Assembly: GCA_037178675.1 (NCBI GenBank)
Contig: JAYMGJ010000352.1
Span: 1 to 47,658 of the forward strand
From: Scleroderma bovista
Taxonomy: Eukaryota > Basidiomycota > Agaricomycetes > Boletales > Sclerodermataceae
Length of the DNA stretch: 47,658 nt
Reading direction: 5' to 3'
Each line of letters starts with the position of its first letter. The stretch's first letter is position 1. Positions 1 to 11,017 of the stretch are shown in pieces. Made by a program: the position numbers and the translations under genes. The notes below the pieces were generated by a model. It had not been told where the DNA came from and did no database searches. It saw nothing but the letters and a program-made list of their open reading frames with translations.

Positions 1-1520
1 CTGTAAAAATGATTCTGTATCCCATATTACCCTATAGGATCACCATTGGACCCTCATCTAAATGTGCAAGGGGCTCTGTATCCCCAGAGAGTAGTGCAGG
101 CTTAAAAACACCAAAAATGTTCGCATTTTTGATACATTCAACATATCAACTTAAAGAATGCATCCCCATACAGGGGATATATGTACCTACAACATATTTA
201 CAGTCCACAGCATGGGATCCATGTCCTGGTGCGATGTTTTATGTTTTTCCTTTGCAAACATATCACCATGGCAGGCAATTACTAGGAGGTATGGTGGCTA
301 CTGGATGGTCTCCAGTGGTATTACTATGCTATACCAAAGTCCCAATACAATCTAGTGAGCAGCTGACCACTCCAAGAGGAGCAGCATAGAAAACAGCACT
401 TTCATAACAATAGGTGCTGTATGATCCTCCAGATCAGGTATGCACAATATGACTATCTCAAAAGCTGGGGGATACCATACAGTAGTGGATACAATTTACT
501 CAAGTCAATACCGCTTGATGTGGGGGAGGGAAGGGCACAATAACATACAGAAGGCGTGGGAAAATACCCCACAAAATGCGGAGATATGCAAAAACATTAC
601 ATATCACACAACACATAACATCTACTGACCTAGAAATGCTACCAACAGCCTACTAATATCACATAATGCTTATACTCAGCTGTTCCTGACATGCTTAGAG
701 GCACAAATCATTCAAGGTTTGAAAAATGCGGAAATGTGCTACATCATATCAGTACTGCAGGTGCAAAGCTGCAGTGTATATGGACAGTAACAACATGTTC
801 TTGGTTCAAATGATTTGTGCCTCTAAGCATGTCAGGAACAGCTGAGTATAAGCATTATGTGATATTAGTAGGCTGTTGGTAGCATTTCTAGGTCAGTAGA
901 TGTTATGTGTTGTGTGATATGTAATGTTTTTGCATATCTCCGCATTTTGTGGGGTATTTTCCCACGCCTTCTGTATGTTATTGTGCCCTTCCCTCCCCCA
1001 CATCAAGCGGTATTGACTTGAGTAAATTGTATCCACTACTGTATGGTATCCCCCAGCTTTTGAGATAGTCATATTGTGCATACCTGATCTGGAGGATCAT
1101 ACAGCACCTATTGTTATGAAAGTGCTGTTTTCTATGCTGCTCCTCTTGGAGTGGTCAGCTGCTCACTAGATTGTATTGGGACTTTGGTATAGCATAGTAA
1201 TACCACTGGAGACCATCCAGTAGCCACCATACCTCCTAGTAATTGCCTGCCATGGTGATATGTTTGCAAAGGAAAAACATAAAACATCGCACCAGGACAT
1301 GGATCCCATGCTGTGGACTGTAAATATGTTGTAGGTACATATATCCCCTGTATGGGGATGCATTCTTTAAGTTGATATGTTGAATGTATCAAAAATGCGA
1401 ACATTTTTGGTGTTTTTAAGCCTGCACTACTCTCTGGGGATACAGAGCCCCTTGCACATTTAGATGAGGGTCCAATGGTGATCCTATAGGGTAATATGGG
1501 ATACAGAATCATTTTTACAG
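1..1520. repeat. Large perfect inverted repeat (palindrome) with 96-bp spacer
   Basis: Position x on the left arm pairs with position 1521-x on the right arm. The left arm is 1-712, the right arm 809-1520, and the spacer 713-808 is unpaired. All blocks I compared are identical reverse complements, and the same open frames appear on both arms (440-628 plus and 893-1081 minus). The left arm is cut by the window start, so its full length is unknown. The frames inside look like no protein I know, so I do not call genes here. It could be a genuine inverted duplication, a fold-back element, or a long-read assembly fold-back at a contig end. Confidence 0.95.
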
Positions 1521-1590
1521 TACATTTGGACCAGGGATGAAGCACAGAAGGGGAAGAAAAGTACCAGAACAAAGGTGGGAATATTTGAAG

Positions 1591-3680
1591 TCAACTATTG
1601 ACCACATATGGTAATGTTTTGGGAGTAGTGGCGCTTGGAGAGCTTATGTAATCAAGTGTTGACACTACTGAATTTAGTTAATGAAAACTACACAATGTTG
1701 GTAATCAACTCCAATACACAAACACTACACTACATTTCCTAATCAATAGTCCGCATTTTTGGTAATCAACACTAAACAATAATGGCTAATCAGAAGTCCG
1801 CACTTTTGGTAATCAACACTACACAACATTGGGTAATTAACACTACAGATTTTGGGTAGTGCACTACAACAATACTACACAATAATGGCTAATCAACAGT
1901 CCGCATTTTTGGTAATGAACACTATCACATCAACACTACACAACATTAGGTAATCAGTACTACACATTTTTGGTAGTACACTACAACAACACCACACAAT
2001 ATTGGTTGATCAATAGTCCGCATTTTTGGTAATCAGCACTACCACACCAAGAGTACCCAACATTAGGTAATCAATACTACACATTTTTGGTAGTACACTA
2101 CAACAACAACACTACACAATATTGGCTAATCAATAGTCCGCATTTTTGATAATCAGCACTACTACACCAACAGTACACAACATTAGGTAATCCAAACTAC
2201 ACAATATTGGCTAATCAATAGTCCGCATTTTTGATAATCAACACTACCACACCAACAATACACAACATTAGGTAATCCAAACTACACAATATTGACTAAC
2301 CAATAGTCCGCACTTTTGATAATCAACACTACCACACCAACAGTACACAACATTAGGTCATCCAAACTACACATTTTTGGTAGTACACTACAACAACTAA
2401 TCAATAGTCCGCATTTTTGATGATCAGTACTACTACACCAACAGTACACAACATTAGATAATCAATACTACACATTTTTGTTAGTACACTACAACAACTA
2501 ATCAATAGTCCGCATTTTTGATAATCAGTACTACCACACCAACAGTACACAACATTAGGTAATCCAAACTACACATTTTTGGTAATCAACACTACACAAT
2601 ATTGACTAATCAATAGTCCGCATTTTTGGTAATCAACACTACCACACCAACAGTACACAACATTAGGTAATCCAAGCTACACATTTTTGGTAATCAACAC
2701 TACAACAATGACACTACACAACATTGGTTGATCAATAGTTCGCATTTTTGGTAATCAACACTACCACATCAATAGTACACAACATTAGGTAATTAATACT
2801 ACACATTTCTGGTAGTACACTACAACAACAACACTACACAATATTGGCTAATGGTTTGCATTTTTGGTAATCAGCACTACCACACCAACAGTACACAACA
2901 TTAGGTAATCCAAGCTACACATTTTTGGTAATCAACACTACAACAACAACACTGCACAACAACAACACTGCACAACATTGGCTAATGGTTCGCATTTTTG
3001 GTAATCAGCACTACCACACCAACAGTACACAACATTAGGTAATCCAAGCTACACATTTTTGGTAATCAACACTACCACACCAACAGTACAAAACATTAGA
3101 TAATCAATACTACACATCTTTGGTAGTACACTACAACAACAACACTACACAATATTGGCTAATCAACAGTCCGCATTTTTGGTAATGAACACTATCACAT
3201 CAATACTACACAACATTAGGTAATCAGTACTACACTTTTTTTGGTAGTACACTACAACAACACCACACAATATTGGTTGATCAATAGTCCGCATTTTTGG
3301 TAATCAGCACTACCACACCAAGAGTACCCAACATTAGGTAATCAATACTACACATTTTTGGTAGTACACTACAACAACAACACTACACAACATTGGCCAA
3401 TCAATAGTCCGCATTTTTGGTAATCAGCACTACCACACCAAGAGTACCCAACATTAGGTAATCAATACTACACATTTTTGGTAGTACACTACAACAACAA
3501 CACTACACAACATTGGCTAATCAATAGTCCGCATTTTTGGTAATCAGCACTACCACACCAATAGAACACAACATTAGATAATCCAAGCTGCACATCTTTG
3601 GTAGTCAACACTATCACACCAACAGTACACAATATTGCCTAATCAATGGTCCACATTTTTGGTAGTCAGCACAGTAATTT
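1591..3680. repeat. AT-rich interspersed minisatellite array
   Basis: The stretch is built from recurring blocks: a TAGTCCGCATTTTTGGTAATC block, a CACTACCACACCAACAGTACA block, an ACATTAGGTAATC block and a TACACATTTTTGGTAGTACAC block. The TCCGCATTTTT motif recurs near 1748, 1893, 2014, 2134, 2220, 2407, 2507, 2614, 3170, 3288, 3409 and 3529. Spacing is about 86-121 bp, with the most regular period near 120 bp at 3288-3529. No coding frame of note is present. Confidence 0.9.
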
Positions 3681-3689
3681 AATTCTGCA

Positions 3690-4230
3690 ATGTGTATCAA
3701 TTTTGGGTCTGACCCAGTTTTGCAATGGTTGACAACTTTTTTGCTCAACAGGCCTGACCCAGTTTTGCAGTACTTGACAACTTTGTTTCTCAACAGGCCT
3801 GACCCAGTTCTGCAATGTCAGCCTGACCCAGTTTTGCAATGCTTGACAACTATTTCCTCAACAGGCCTGACCCAGTTCTGCAATGTCAGCCTGGCCCAGT
3901 TTTGCAATGCTTGACAACTTTTTCCTCAACAGGCCTGACCCAGTTCTGCAATGTCAGCCTGGCCCAGTTTTGCAATGCTTGACAACTTTTTCCTCAACAG
4001 GCCTGACCCAGTTCTGCAATGTCAGCCTGACCCAGTTTTGCAATGCTTGACAACTTTTTTTCTCAACAGGCCTGATCCAGTTCTGCAATGTATATACAAT
4101 GTCAGCCTGACCCAGTTTTGCAATGCTTGACAATTTTTTCCTCAAAAGGCCTGACCCCATTCTGCCATGTCAGCCTGACCCAGTTTTGCAGTAATTGACA
4201 ACTTTTTTCTCAACAGGCCTGACCCAGTTT
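3690..4230. repeat. 68-bp minisatellite array
   Basis: Units contain CCTGACCCAGTTTTGCAATG, CTTGACAACTTTTTCCTCAA and CAGGCCTGACCCAGTTCTGC. The CTTGACAAC word occurs at 3842, 3910, 3978 and 4046, exactly 68 bp apart. The next unit is about 80 bp because of a short insertion. Diverged units continue to about 4530. The open frames through the array (for example 3690-3914 plus) are repeat translations and I do not call them genes. Confidence 0.92.
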
Positions 4231-4964
4231 TGCAATGTATCTACAACATCAGCCAGTCCCAGCTTTGCAACACTTGTCAATTTTTTTGTTCAACAGGCCT
4301 GACCTAGTTTTACAATGCTCCCACCAGTCCCAGTTCTGCAATTTTTATCAAACATCAGCCCATCCCAGTTTTGCAGTGATTAATGTCCCTCAGGCCTGTA
4401 CTAGATGTGCAATAATAGAAAACATCGGCCTGGCCCAGTTCTGCGAGCATCGGCCGGCGCCGGCTAGTCCCACCTTTACAGGCAAATGTACATGTCCGAT
4501 GACCCACTTTTGCGAGGGCTTTTGACTGAACTATGTGCTGGGCAAGCCCTGGAGACAGCATCATTTATAGTCAGTGCACCCAGCTCAGTCTGACAGGCAA
4601 TGGCCATGGTATCCCATAGCATTGGGCAGGCCCTAGCAGAGGTGTTATCTAGCTATGCAGGCAAACCTTGCAAGTACATTTTAAAGTGACAAGCCATGAA
4701 TGGGGTGTCCCAGAGGATTAAACAAGCCCTCAATGCAGGAACAACTATATAGTTGGGAAGGCATGTGGATAGGTGTCCCATTGAGTGCGTTGGGCCACAA
4801 AGTTGATCTCCCTGTATACCCATTAGGCCCTAGATACTATGTCCTCTATATAGATGTATCGCCGTGCATATAGTGTTAAGTAACTACCATTAGGCCAAGA
4901 TCCGGCACGAGGAACCGTCGGCACTAAATTGATGCAGCAATAGATGCGGCCGACACATAACACC
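4231..4964. other. Non-coding repeat-derived stretch
   Basis: The first 300 bp hold decayed copies of the upstream 68-bp unit. The rest is unique-looking sequence with no frame showing recognisable protein similarity, and I see no gene in it. Confidence 0.6.
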
Positions 4965-5060
4965 CGGCACCACATATCGTCGGCACCACATATCAGCGGC
5001 ACCACATATCAGCGGCACTGCATATCAGCAGCACAACATCTCATCGGCACATCATCTCGT
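4965..5060. repeat. 16-bp tandem repeat, six units
   Basis: Six consecutive 16-bp units start at 4965, 4981, 4997, 5013, 5029 and 5045. The first units read CGGCACCACATATCRK and the last three are diverged. Flanking sequence (about 4900-5110) has looser CGGCAC and TGCCGCA repeats of the same flavour. Confidence 0.9.
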
Positions 5061-5442
5061 TGAACATGCCGGAGTGTTGACTTTGCCGCACTGTTGACCA
5101 TGCCGCAATGCTGATTGACCGGCTCACTATGGTGTTATTGCTGCCGTCAGATTTCACCACACTGCCTCCATTGCGTACTGGCTCACTTATTCTATTGGTA
5201 TGCTACTCCTCTGAGCCCGAGTATTTTCATGACGACACCCATTTGTCTGGCTTAAGACTTTCACCCTACCCCGCGATGACAACAGAGCCATGGGCCCACT
5301 GTTGTCACTTGGTGACAATGCTGTCGGGGGCTGACCCCTGTGATATGGCAAAGCTCTAGTCATAAGCCTCACTTCCGCCAGCCCGTGTAGCACGGCCGAT
5401 TGTCATCGTCCGCTGACCGTATAACACGGCCTACCCAGGTGC

Positions 5443-5949
5443 ATGGGCTCAACCAAGGGATTTGGTCACCATTTTACTTCTCCTCACAAGGTCAAAAATC
5501 CTCAAAAGACTAAAACCTTTGTTTCTTTTCCAGGTCAAGAAGCCAAGTGCCAGTGCCTTCTCGCCTGCCTCAATGACCTCCTTAATCACAGGGTATCAGG
5601 CCACCCCTCTACGTGCGAAGCAATTCAAGATACCAGCATCGAAAGCTCTATTATGGACACCGAGATGACAGATAGTGCTATCATGGAAGAGGCTGCTGAC
5701 TTTGAATGTGCCTATCATCCTCCTCTTGCGCAGCGGGCTCGCCTTGATCACTTTTTTAACAACTGGAAGGCTGTCATTCCGACCATCGTTCATCCTTACT
5801 TAGAGTACATTAGCAAGACACTTGGGAAGCTGATCACCCAACATGTCTTCTCGCTCTCCGCTGTCATGCACCAAACATGTTTGGTACTGTGGACATGGAG
5901 AAAGTTAGCCGATGAAACTAATGCGAAGAACGCACCCAAGATCTGTTGA
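5443..5949 (+). pseudogene. KDZ-type transposase, N-terminal fragment (5' piece)
   Basis: This 168-codon frame opens with ATG at 5443. It resembles the N-terminus of Agaricomycete proteins with a cysteine cluster (CxC) fused to a KDZ transposase. The most characteristic part is an LDHFFNNWKAVIPTIVHPYL-like segment, followed by a histidine/cysteine step (HQTC) where the cluster begins. The frame then breaks off at 5949. The expected continuation reappears on the same strand about 3.6 kb downstream at 9583-9830. Between the two lie two LTR insertions, so the gene is disrupted and cannot encode a full transposase. The family call is from memory of related proteins and no search was run. Confidence 0.7.
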
Positions 5950-6644
5950 AAGATTGTCCCGACTTGAGGGATACAGACAGCCCTTGCTATCCATATCATG
6001 CAAAGTCAAGACTATCCTTATGCGAAGAATGAATACAAGCTTGTCATAGCCATCTATCGCACAAGAATGACTATCCTGGAGCAAGAGATGAATGCCATCG
6101 TCTGACAGTCATCTATTGCACGAGAACTGCCAAGAAGCAGAAGAATCTGAGGATTGATGATCATTTCAGTATGAGAGAGGAATGCAACCTACTGCAGTCC
6201 AACTCCCATACCAGAACAACCAAAGAAGCAGAAGAAACGATAGAGAAATGAAGGAGAAAAGGAAGAATCATTTTTAGTGCCCAAATGTCAAATTTAGGCG
6301 CCCAGTGCTGGCATTCCGATATTTTGAATAGCTCCGCCATTTTTGAAGCTATCAATCATGTGACTATACCATCATGGAGCCTAGACCGTGGTCTATCTGC
6401 CTGTAAAGTTCCGATGTAAATCTGTTTATTTCCCGCAGAGATATTCCACCCACAATCCAGACACCCACTTCATCACTCACTATGGAGTCCGCATTTTCTC
6501 TGGAACGTTTCTCCGCTATTGCAGCAGACCTCAACTATGTCCTGCTCTTGGGACAGCCTCTACCTGAGCTCCTGTGTACTGTCTGGTACATATCTTCCCA
6601 GCCTGCTCCCTCAGTCCCTCTCATTCTCGGTCAGCACGTTCTCC
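5950..6644. other. Unassigned sequence between KDZ fragment and solo LTR
   Basis: I find no recognisable protein here. A short plus-strand frame opens at 6482 (residues begin MESAFSLERFSA) and runs into the LTR that follows, so any gene it belonged to has been interrupted at 6645. It may be part of another decayed element inserted in the KDZ fragment. Confidence 0.4.
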
Positions 6645-6649
6645 TTGTC
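6645..6649. repeat. Target-site duplication (left) of solo LTR A1
   Basis: TTGTC, matched by TTGTC at 7909-7913 directly after the LTR. Confidence 0.8.
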
Positions 6650-7908
6650 TGTCATATCCATACTTTTCCCAGTCGCAACTCTGGTCTAACCCTGGCCCGC
6701 CTGACCTCTCCTTAGGCATAGACACAACTCCGGATCTAGTCCGGCCATCTCCAGCCCCATAGCTGCACTCCAGCTCAACTCCGGTCACTACGTCCATCTC
6801 CACCTCAGGACTAACCCCTGTCTTCCTCTAGACAGATCCACGGTCTAACTCCTCCATGTCGGACCTGTACCTACCATTAGTCGCTACTCCGGTTTCAGTC
6901 CGGCCACTCCCTTTGTCTGGTCTGCGACCTAGCCCAACTCCGGCTGGTACATCCAACTCTGGCTCAGGTCTGCTCCTGTTCCACTCCACTCCCTCTGATA
7001 GGTCCACCAATGGCCTTGGACATTTCCATGTCCAACTCCGGACCTTCCTCCAGCTACTCCACCCTTCCTCCACCTGTGCACTCCCTCCGCTCTTGCACTT
7101 CCTCCGGTCGTGCACTTCCTCTGGTCCCACTTCCTCCGGTCCTGGACATCGCTCCGGACTTAACATTAGTTAAGTCCACCTCTGACCCTTACCTGTCCTC
7201 TTCTGACCTAGTTCCCTTGTCCCTGCTTTTCCTCCGTCGTCCCTGTAACTCTAGTTCCCCGTGTCTGCTTCCGCTCCGGTTTATTTTCCTGTCCCTGCTT
7301 TATTTTCTTGTACCTGGTTTATTTTCCTGTCTGCTTCTGCTCCATCCCTTGTCTCGACATTAAGGTGTTTACTTGTCACCGTATATACTCACCTTAGTTT
7401 CATTACTATATAAACTACCGTACTCCGGCCTAGTAGTCCTTAGATCAAATCTCGACTAAGATACTCCCCACTCTGTACTACCCACTATGCTCTCCTAAAT
7501 CTATCTGTTCATCTGAACTCCTGAACTCCGGCCAACTCCGGCCTCCGTCCTATCTTGTCCCCTTGGTCCTATGTCCGATCCTAGCAAGTCTCCTACTTGC
7601 ACGAGGGCAAAAGCCACCTCTGTCCCAGACTCGACGCTAGACCTCTCAGGACTTATCCCACCTCTGGGATGTCCTTCGCTCCGGACAAGCTGCACTCAAC
7701 TCCGAACCACTTTCCCGCGGTCTGGACTTACTCCGCAAAAACCCGGACTTACTCCCTGTGCTTCTCTAGTGCCCGGACTTCGTTCGTTTGACCCGGACTT
7801 GACTCTCCACACTAACTAGCACCTGCTAGTGTCTGGACTTACCTCCTCATTAGTTCCCTGCACCTCTGGACCTCCTAGTAAGATCGCTGAGGAGAACCGG
7901 TCTTGACA
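6650..7908 (+). mobile_element. Solo LTR, family A copy 1
   Basis: The 1,259-bp unit starts TGTCATATCC and ends GGTCTTGACA, giving the TG...CA ends and short TGTCA/TGACA terminal inverted repeats of a retrotransposon LTR. Flanking 5-mers are identical: TTGTC at 6645-6649 and TTGTC at 7909-7913, so it has its own target-site duplication. A TATATAAA box lies near 7407-7414. A second copy in the same orientation is at 14701-15948. No gag or pol frames adjoin it. The proline/serine-rich frames inside are translations of LTR sequence, not genes. Confidence 0.88.
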
Positions 7909-7913
7909 TTGTC
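7909..7913. repeat. Target-site duplication (right) of solo LTR A1
   Basis: TTGTC, identical to the 5-mer before the LTR at 6645-6649. Confidence 0.8.
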
Positions 7914-8264
7914 AGTCCTGCGTCATGCACGTACTTTGGTTGTCTCAAGTCTATCGTTAGACTTGAAAATTCATGCCTGGTTGTCTCTGTGTCTCCTGAG
8001 TCCTCTGCATATGATCCTTTCATCCCAGAGTCCTGTCACATCCATCTCCCTCTATCATTCATCTCGCTTCCCTGGACACGTCGAATCCGCTATTCACGTT
8101 TCACTTCCCTGCTATCCCGCAACAAACACAAATGAAACAGTGCTCTAGAACCCTTCTTAGGAGCCCTAATAGAGTACAGAACCTTCCCCTTACTGCTCAA
8201 GGGAAGACTGCACTTCGGGAGCACCAAATTTCGTGTTTTTTGCTCTACAGAAGCTCAATCCAAG
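7914..8264. other. Unassigned sequence between two solo LTRs
   Basis: No gene is recognisable in these 351 bp. The stretch presumably belongs to the sequence that received both LTR insertions. Confidence 0.4.
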
Positions 8265-8269
8265 GGATT
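8265..8269. repeat. Target-site duplication (left) of solo LTR B
   Basis: GGATT, matched by GGATT at 9481-9485. Confidence 0.55.
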
Positions 8270-9480
8270 TGTGACACTCTGTGACCAGCTGTGACTCTAC
8301 TTGTCATTCCAGGCCCCCTGACACTGCTCTTCTGGTCAGATCAATTCTTTTATTATCCCCCAGCCACTCCCATCAGTGGCACTGCTTCAGAAGCTCATCT
8401 CCAGATCTAAAGTTCAATCAATCACAGGTTGTGCTTCCCTTCTGTCTGAGTCACACAGAGTCACTCTGGCTCACTCTGACTCACTCTGCTGCGCATTATT
8501 CATCCCCTCTTGGCATTACTAATCCCCATTACTCCCCTTACCAATCACTTACCAATCATCCTTCAAATCATGCTTATCATGCTGCTTATCAATTCATGAC
8601 TCATGCCCCTATGATTCATATGCATTATGTCATCGCATATGCTCATTTAGCTTCAATCTACTCATCCCCTGCTTTCCCCCCCTCTCTTTTGGGCCCCATG
8701 CAATGATTTTTCCATATTCTTGGTTATACACCCCTTTTTACCTATGTTTTTGCTCTTTCCCTTGGCTCAGCAGCTTGTTCAGGCTCTCCCCATCGATGAC
8801 TCAGCCTGATTACACTGCTTATCAATTGCTTACCAATTTCTTACCAATCTCTTACCAAGCACTTAGTCATTTGTGCTTACAGGGCCACAGCCCCTCCTGT
8901 ATATAAATCAGCAGCCAAAGGCTGCAAGGAAGTGTCTGCTTCCCCCTCAATAAAGCGACCACATTCACTCTCCCTCACTTTCTATAAGCTCTATCTCTGT
9001 CTTTGGACTTGTAGGTCACCCAGTGCTGGCCTAAAGCTCCTATATTGTTGTTTATCAGATATATCTTGTATCTGATCATTTCTCTAAGCTCAAGCGCAGT
9101 CTAGCATCTCTGTCCACTCCATCCCATCACTGTCCATCGCATTCTTGAAGCAGGAACTGTCCCCTTGCTTCCCTGTTGCTCCATCACTGCTATTACACCC
9201 CTATCATCAATCTATCATCGCTCTTCAATCTCAGGACTCTTCCTAACCACTGTGGTAGGCTGAAGAGGAGTCAATACCATCCCCAGTCACATATCATCCC
9301 CATCAGAAGCCCTTCCCTTCCCTCCTGCATCCTGCCTGAAGGCGTGCAGCACATTCCCCTGAGGAGATTAAATACCAGAAACGCAAAGGAAGACCACCAC
9401 TCGCATTTTGCTGTCATTTGGTGTTGGTTGTTGGTTGTTCTGACCTCTTCCCTCACTTAGGCGCACACTGCTTGCTCGCA
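8270..9480 (+). mobile_element. Solo LTR, family B
   Basis: The unit starts TGTGACACTC and ends TTGCTCGCA (TG...CA). It is flanked by the identical 5-mer GGATT at 8265-8269 and 9481-9485. Inside, a TATATAAATC box lies near 8901 and a polyadenylation-type CAATAAAG about 50 bp further on (near 8950), the order expected of U3-R in an LTR. No second copy, primer-binding site or pol frame is visible, so I read it as a solo LTR of a different family from 6650-7908. The boundary assignment rests mainly on the target duplication and is less certain than for family A. Confidence 0.6.
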
Positions 9481-9485
9481 GGATT
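9481..9485. repeat. Target-site duplication (right) of solo LTR B
   Basis: GGATT, matching 8265-8269. Confidence 0.55.
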
Positions 9486-9582
9486 GTGCTGATAAGTGGG
9501 CGTCTAACATTACATGCCTGTATTTTGATTGTCAGTCCCTGTCATTCCCTGTAAATGATGATATGTTACTAACATTACTCTA

Positions 9583-9837
9583 GTGTTTTCATCTATCACT
9601 GCCTGGCACTGCCAATGTGTCACCCTCCCTCAATTACTCGTCCGAAATGGCTTATTCCCTGCAGCTCCATTCCAGCCTCGTGTCACAGTGTCTGTTGAAC
9701 TCCTAGCATTTTACCACACACTTTTTAAGCGCTCATGTGACATGATCAACACTCTTGCTGCTGCGCTCCACACACACTATACTCAACGAGGATTCTATGT
9801 GACAAACAAAGAGGTGCATGTTCAGTTGGCCCTGTAA
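9583..9837 (+). pseudogene. KDZ-type transposase, cysteine-cluster segment (3' piece of the broken gene)
   Basis: The frame gives WHCQC followed by LLVRNGLFPAAPFQPRVTVS, SVELLAFYHTLFKRSCDMIN and AAALHTHYTQRGFYVTNKE. This matches the conserved block after the first cysteines in CxC/KDZ proteins. It is preceded by a plausible acceptor (ACTCTAG just before 9583), which suggests it was the second exon. Relative to family members the protein stops abruptly after the TNKE segment, and no KDZ core follows on this strand. It is therefore the continuation of 5443-5949, displaced by the LTR insertions and then truncated. Confidence 0.7.
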
Positions 9838-10466
9838 ATATATCTAACAGTAACATGACAGGGTTTTTCATAATACCCCACGTGTGCCAGAGATGCTAGT
9901 GCAAGTAATGATTTCCTACCATTGATTGTGTTAGATAACTACTTGTTCGACTCTGTATGTAGTAAACAATGCAACTTAGCTTTGCATGGCTGTCTTCCTT
10001 GCGCAATTGCAGTGATTTTGTTGAAACTTGAGGCTCGAGTGCCACCATAGAAGAGAATGCAGACTTGAGTTCAATACTAGATTAAGATATGATGACAAAG
10101 AGGCCACCACTACAAATCTCTGGCAAGTACACACTGTTTGTACCGCTAAACCATTGGATGTGGTCAACATGGACTGTAATTGTGACAGGGGGATCAAACC
10201 ACACAGGTCTGTAACTCTTCAATGGTGCCAGTTGCATTTCACTTATCACTGCATCATTGCCAGTTTATTCATCCTACAAGTCTGTTCTACACTATGGTAG
10301 CACTTCTGTTTGCTTCTAGCAGTATAAAATTTTAGATTTTTCTCTCTCTTAAGCTGCTACTTAAAGGCTAGGTAGATGTGACTCTGTGTGGGTGCATAGT
10401 TGAGGATGTACAATGGTGTGTCAGGCAGACTTATCATGGTGTACATAGTATGATTCATTCCCAACA
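9838..10466. other. Unassigned stretch downstream of truncated KDZ fragment
   Basis: Short frames occur on both strands but none resembles a protein I recognise. No RNA gene or tandem repeat is evident. Confidence 0.4.
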
Positions 10467-10995
10467 AAGTAGTTGATCCAGTTACTTGCAGTCATACAGA
10501 TGGAACCCATTCCAGCCCCCCTCCCCTGGCTGTCTTGACACCATCTGGTATTTCAGTGATGACATCAAATGCTTCTTCAACCTTCAACCTTCATCCATGG
10601 TCTCTGTGCCCTCATTCACTTCTATATGCATCACAGTCGAAGCAGAGAACATAGAATGGACCTTCAGAGTAGTAACCAGCACCTTGAAATTTTTATACAT
10701 TCACATATTTTGCAGTACATACAATTTGTTCCTGACAAAGTAGTTGATCCGGTTACTTGCAGTCATATGGATGAAACCCATTCCGACCCCCCTCACCCCT
10801 GGCCATCTTGACACTCTGATATTTCAGCGATGACATCAAAGGCTTCTTCAACACCTTCATCCATGATGTCTGTGCCCTCGTCCACTTTTGCAGTATATGC
10901 ATCCTGATCAAAGCAGAGAACATAGAACGAGTCTTCAGAGTGGTAATCAGCACCTTGAAATTCTTATATGTACATGCACATATTTTGCATTGAGT
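10467..10995 (-). repeat. 271-bp tandem duplication with coding-like minus frame
   Basis: Copy 1 is 10467-10737 and copy 2 is 10738-about 10995. Both begin AAGTAGTTGATCC, with the starts 271 bp apart. Read on the minus strand, copy 2 has an open acidic frame (DYHSEDSFYVLCFDQDAY, then VDEGTDIMDEGVEEAFD). Copy 1 encodes a diverged version that ends in a stop. This sits directly downstream of the minus-strand KDZ gene and may be a duplicated exon of a decayed neighbour. I do not recognise the protein. Confidence 0.75.
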
Positions 10996-11017
10996 CATCA
11001 GGAAAGATACACAACTA

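Noticed and set aside
9..389. Open frame of 126 codons mirrored by 1572-1132 on the other strand
   Set aside because: It is the same sequence read on the two arms of the palindrome; composition is random-like and no homology is recognised.
1591..3680. CRISPR array
   Set aside because: Spacers are not unique, repeats are degenerate, and the organism is eukaryotic.
3690..4564. Several short frames across the 68-bp array
   Set aside because: They translate the repeat unit in shifting frames and carry no independent evidence.
6856..7363. Pro/Ser/Leu-rich frames that reappear at 14858-15421
   Set aside because: They lie inside the two solo LTR copies; repeated C-rich LTR sequence gives open frames by chance.
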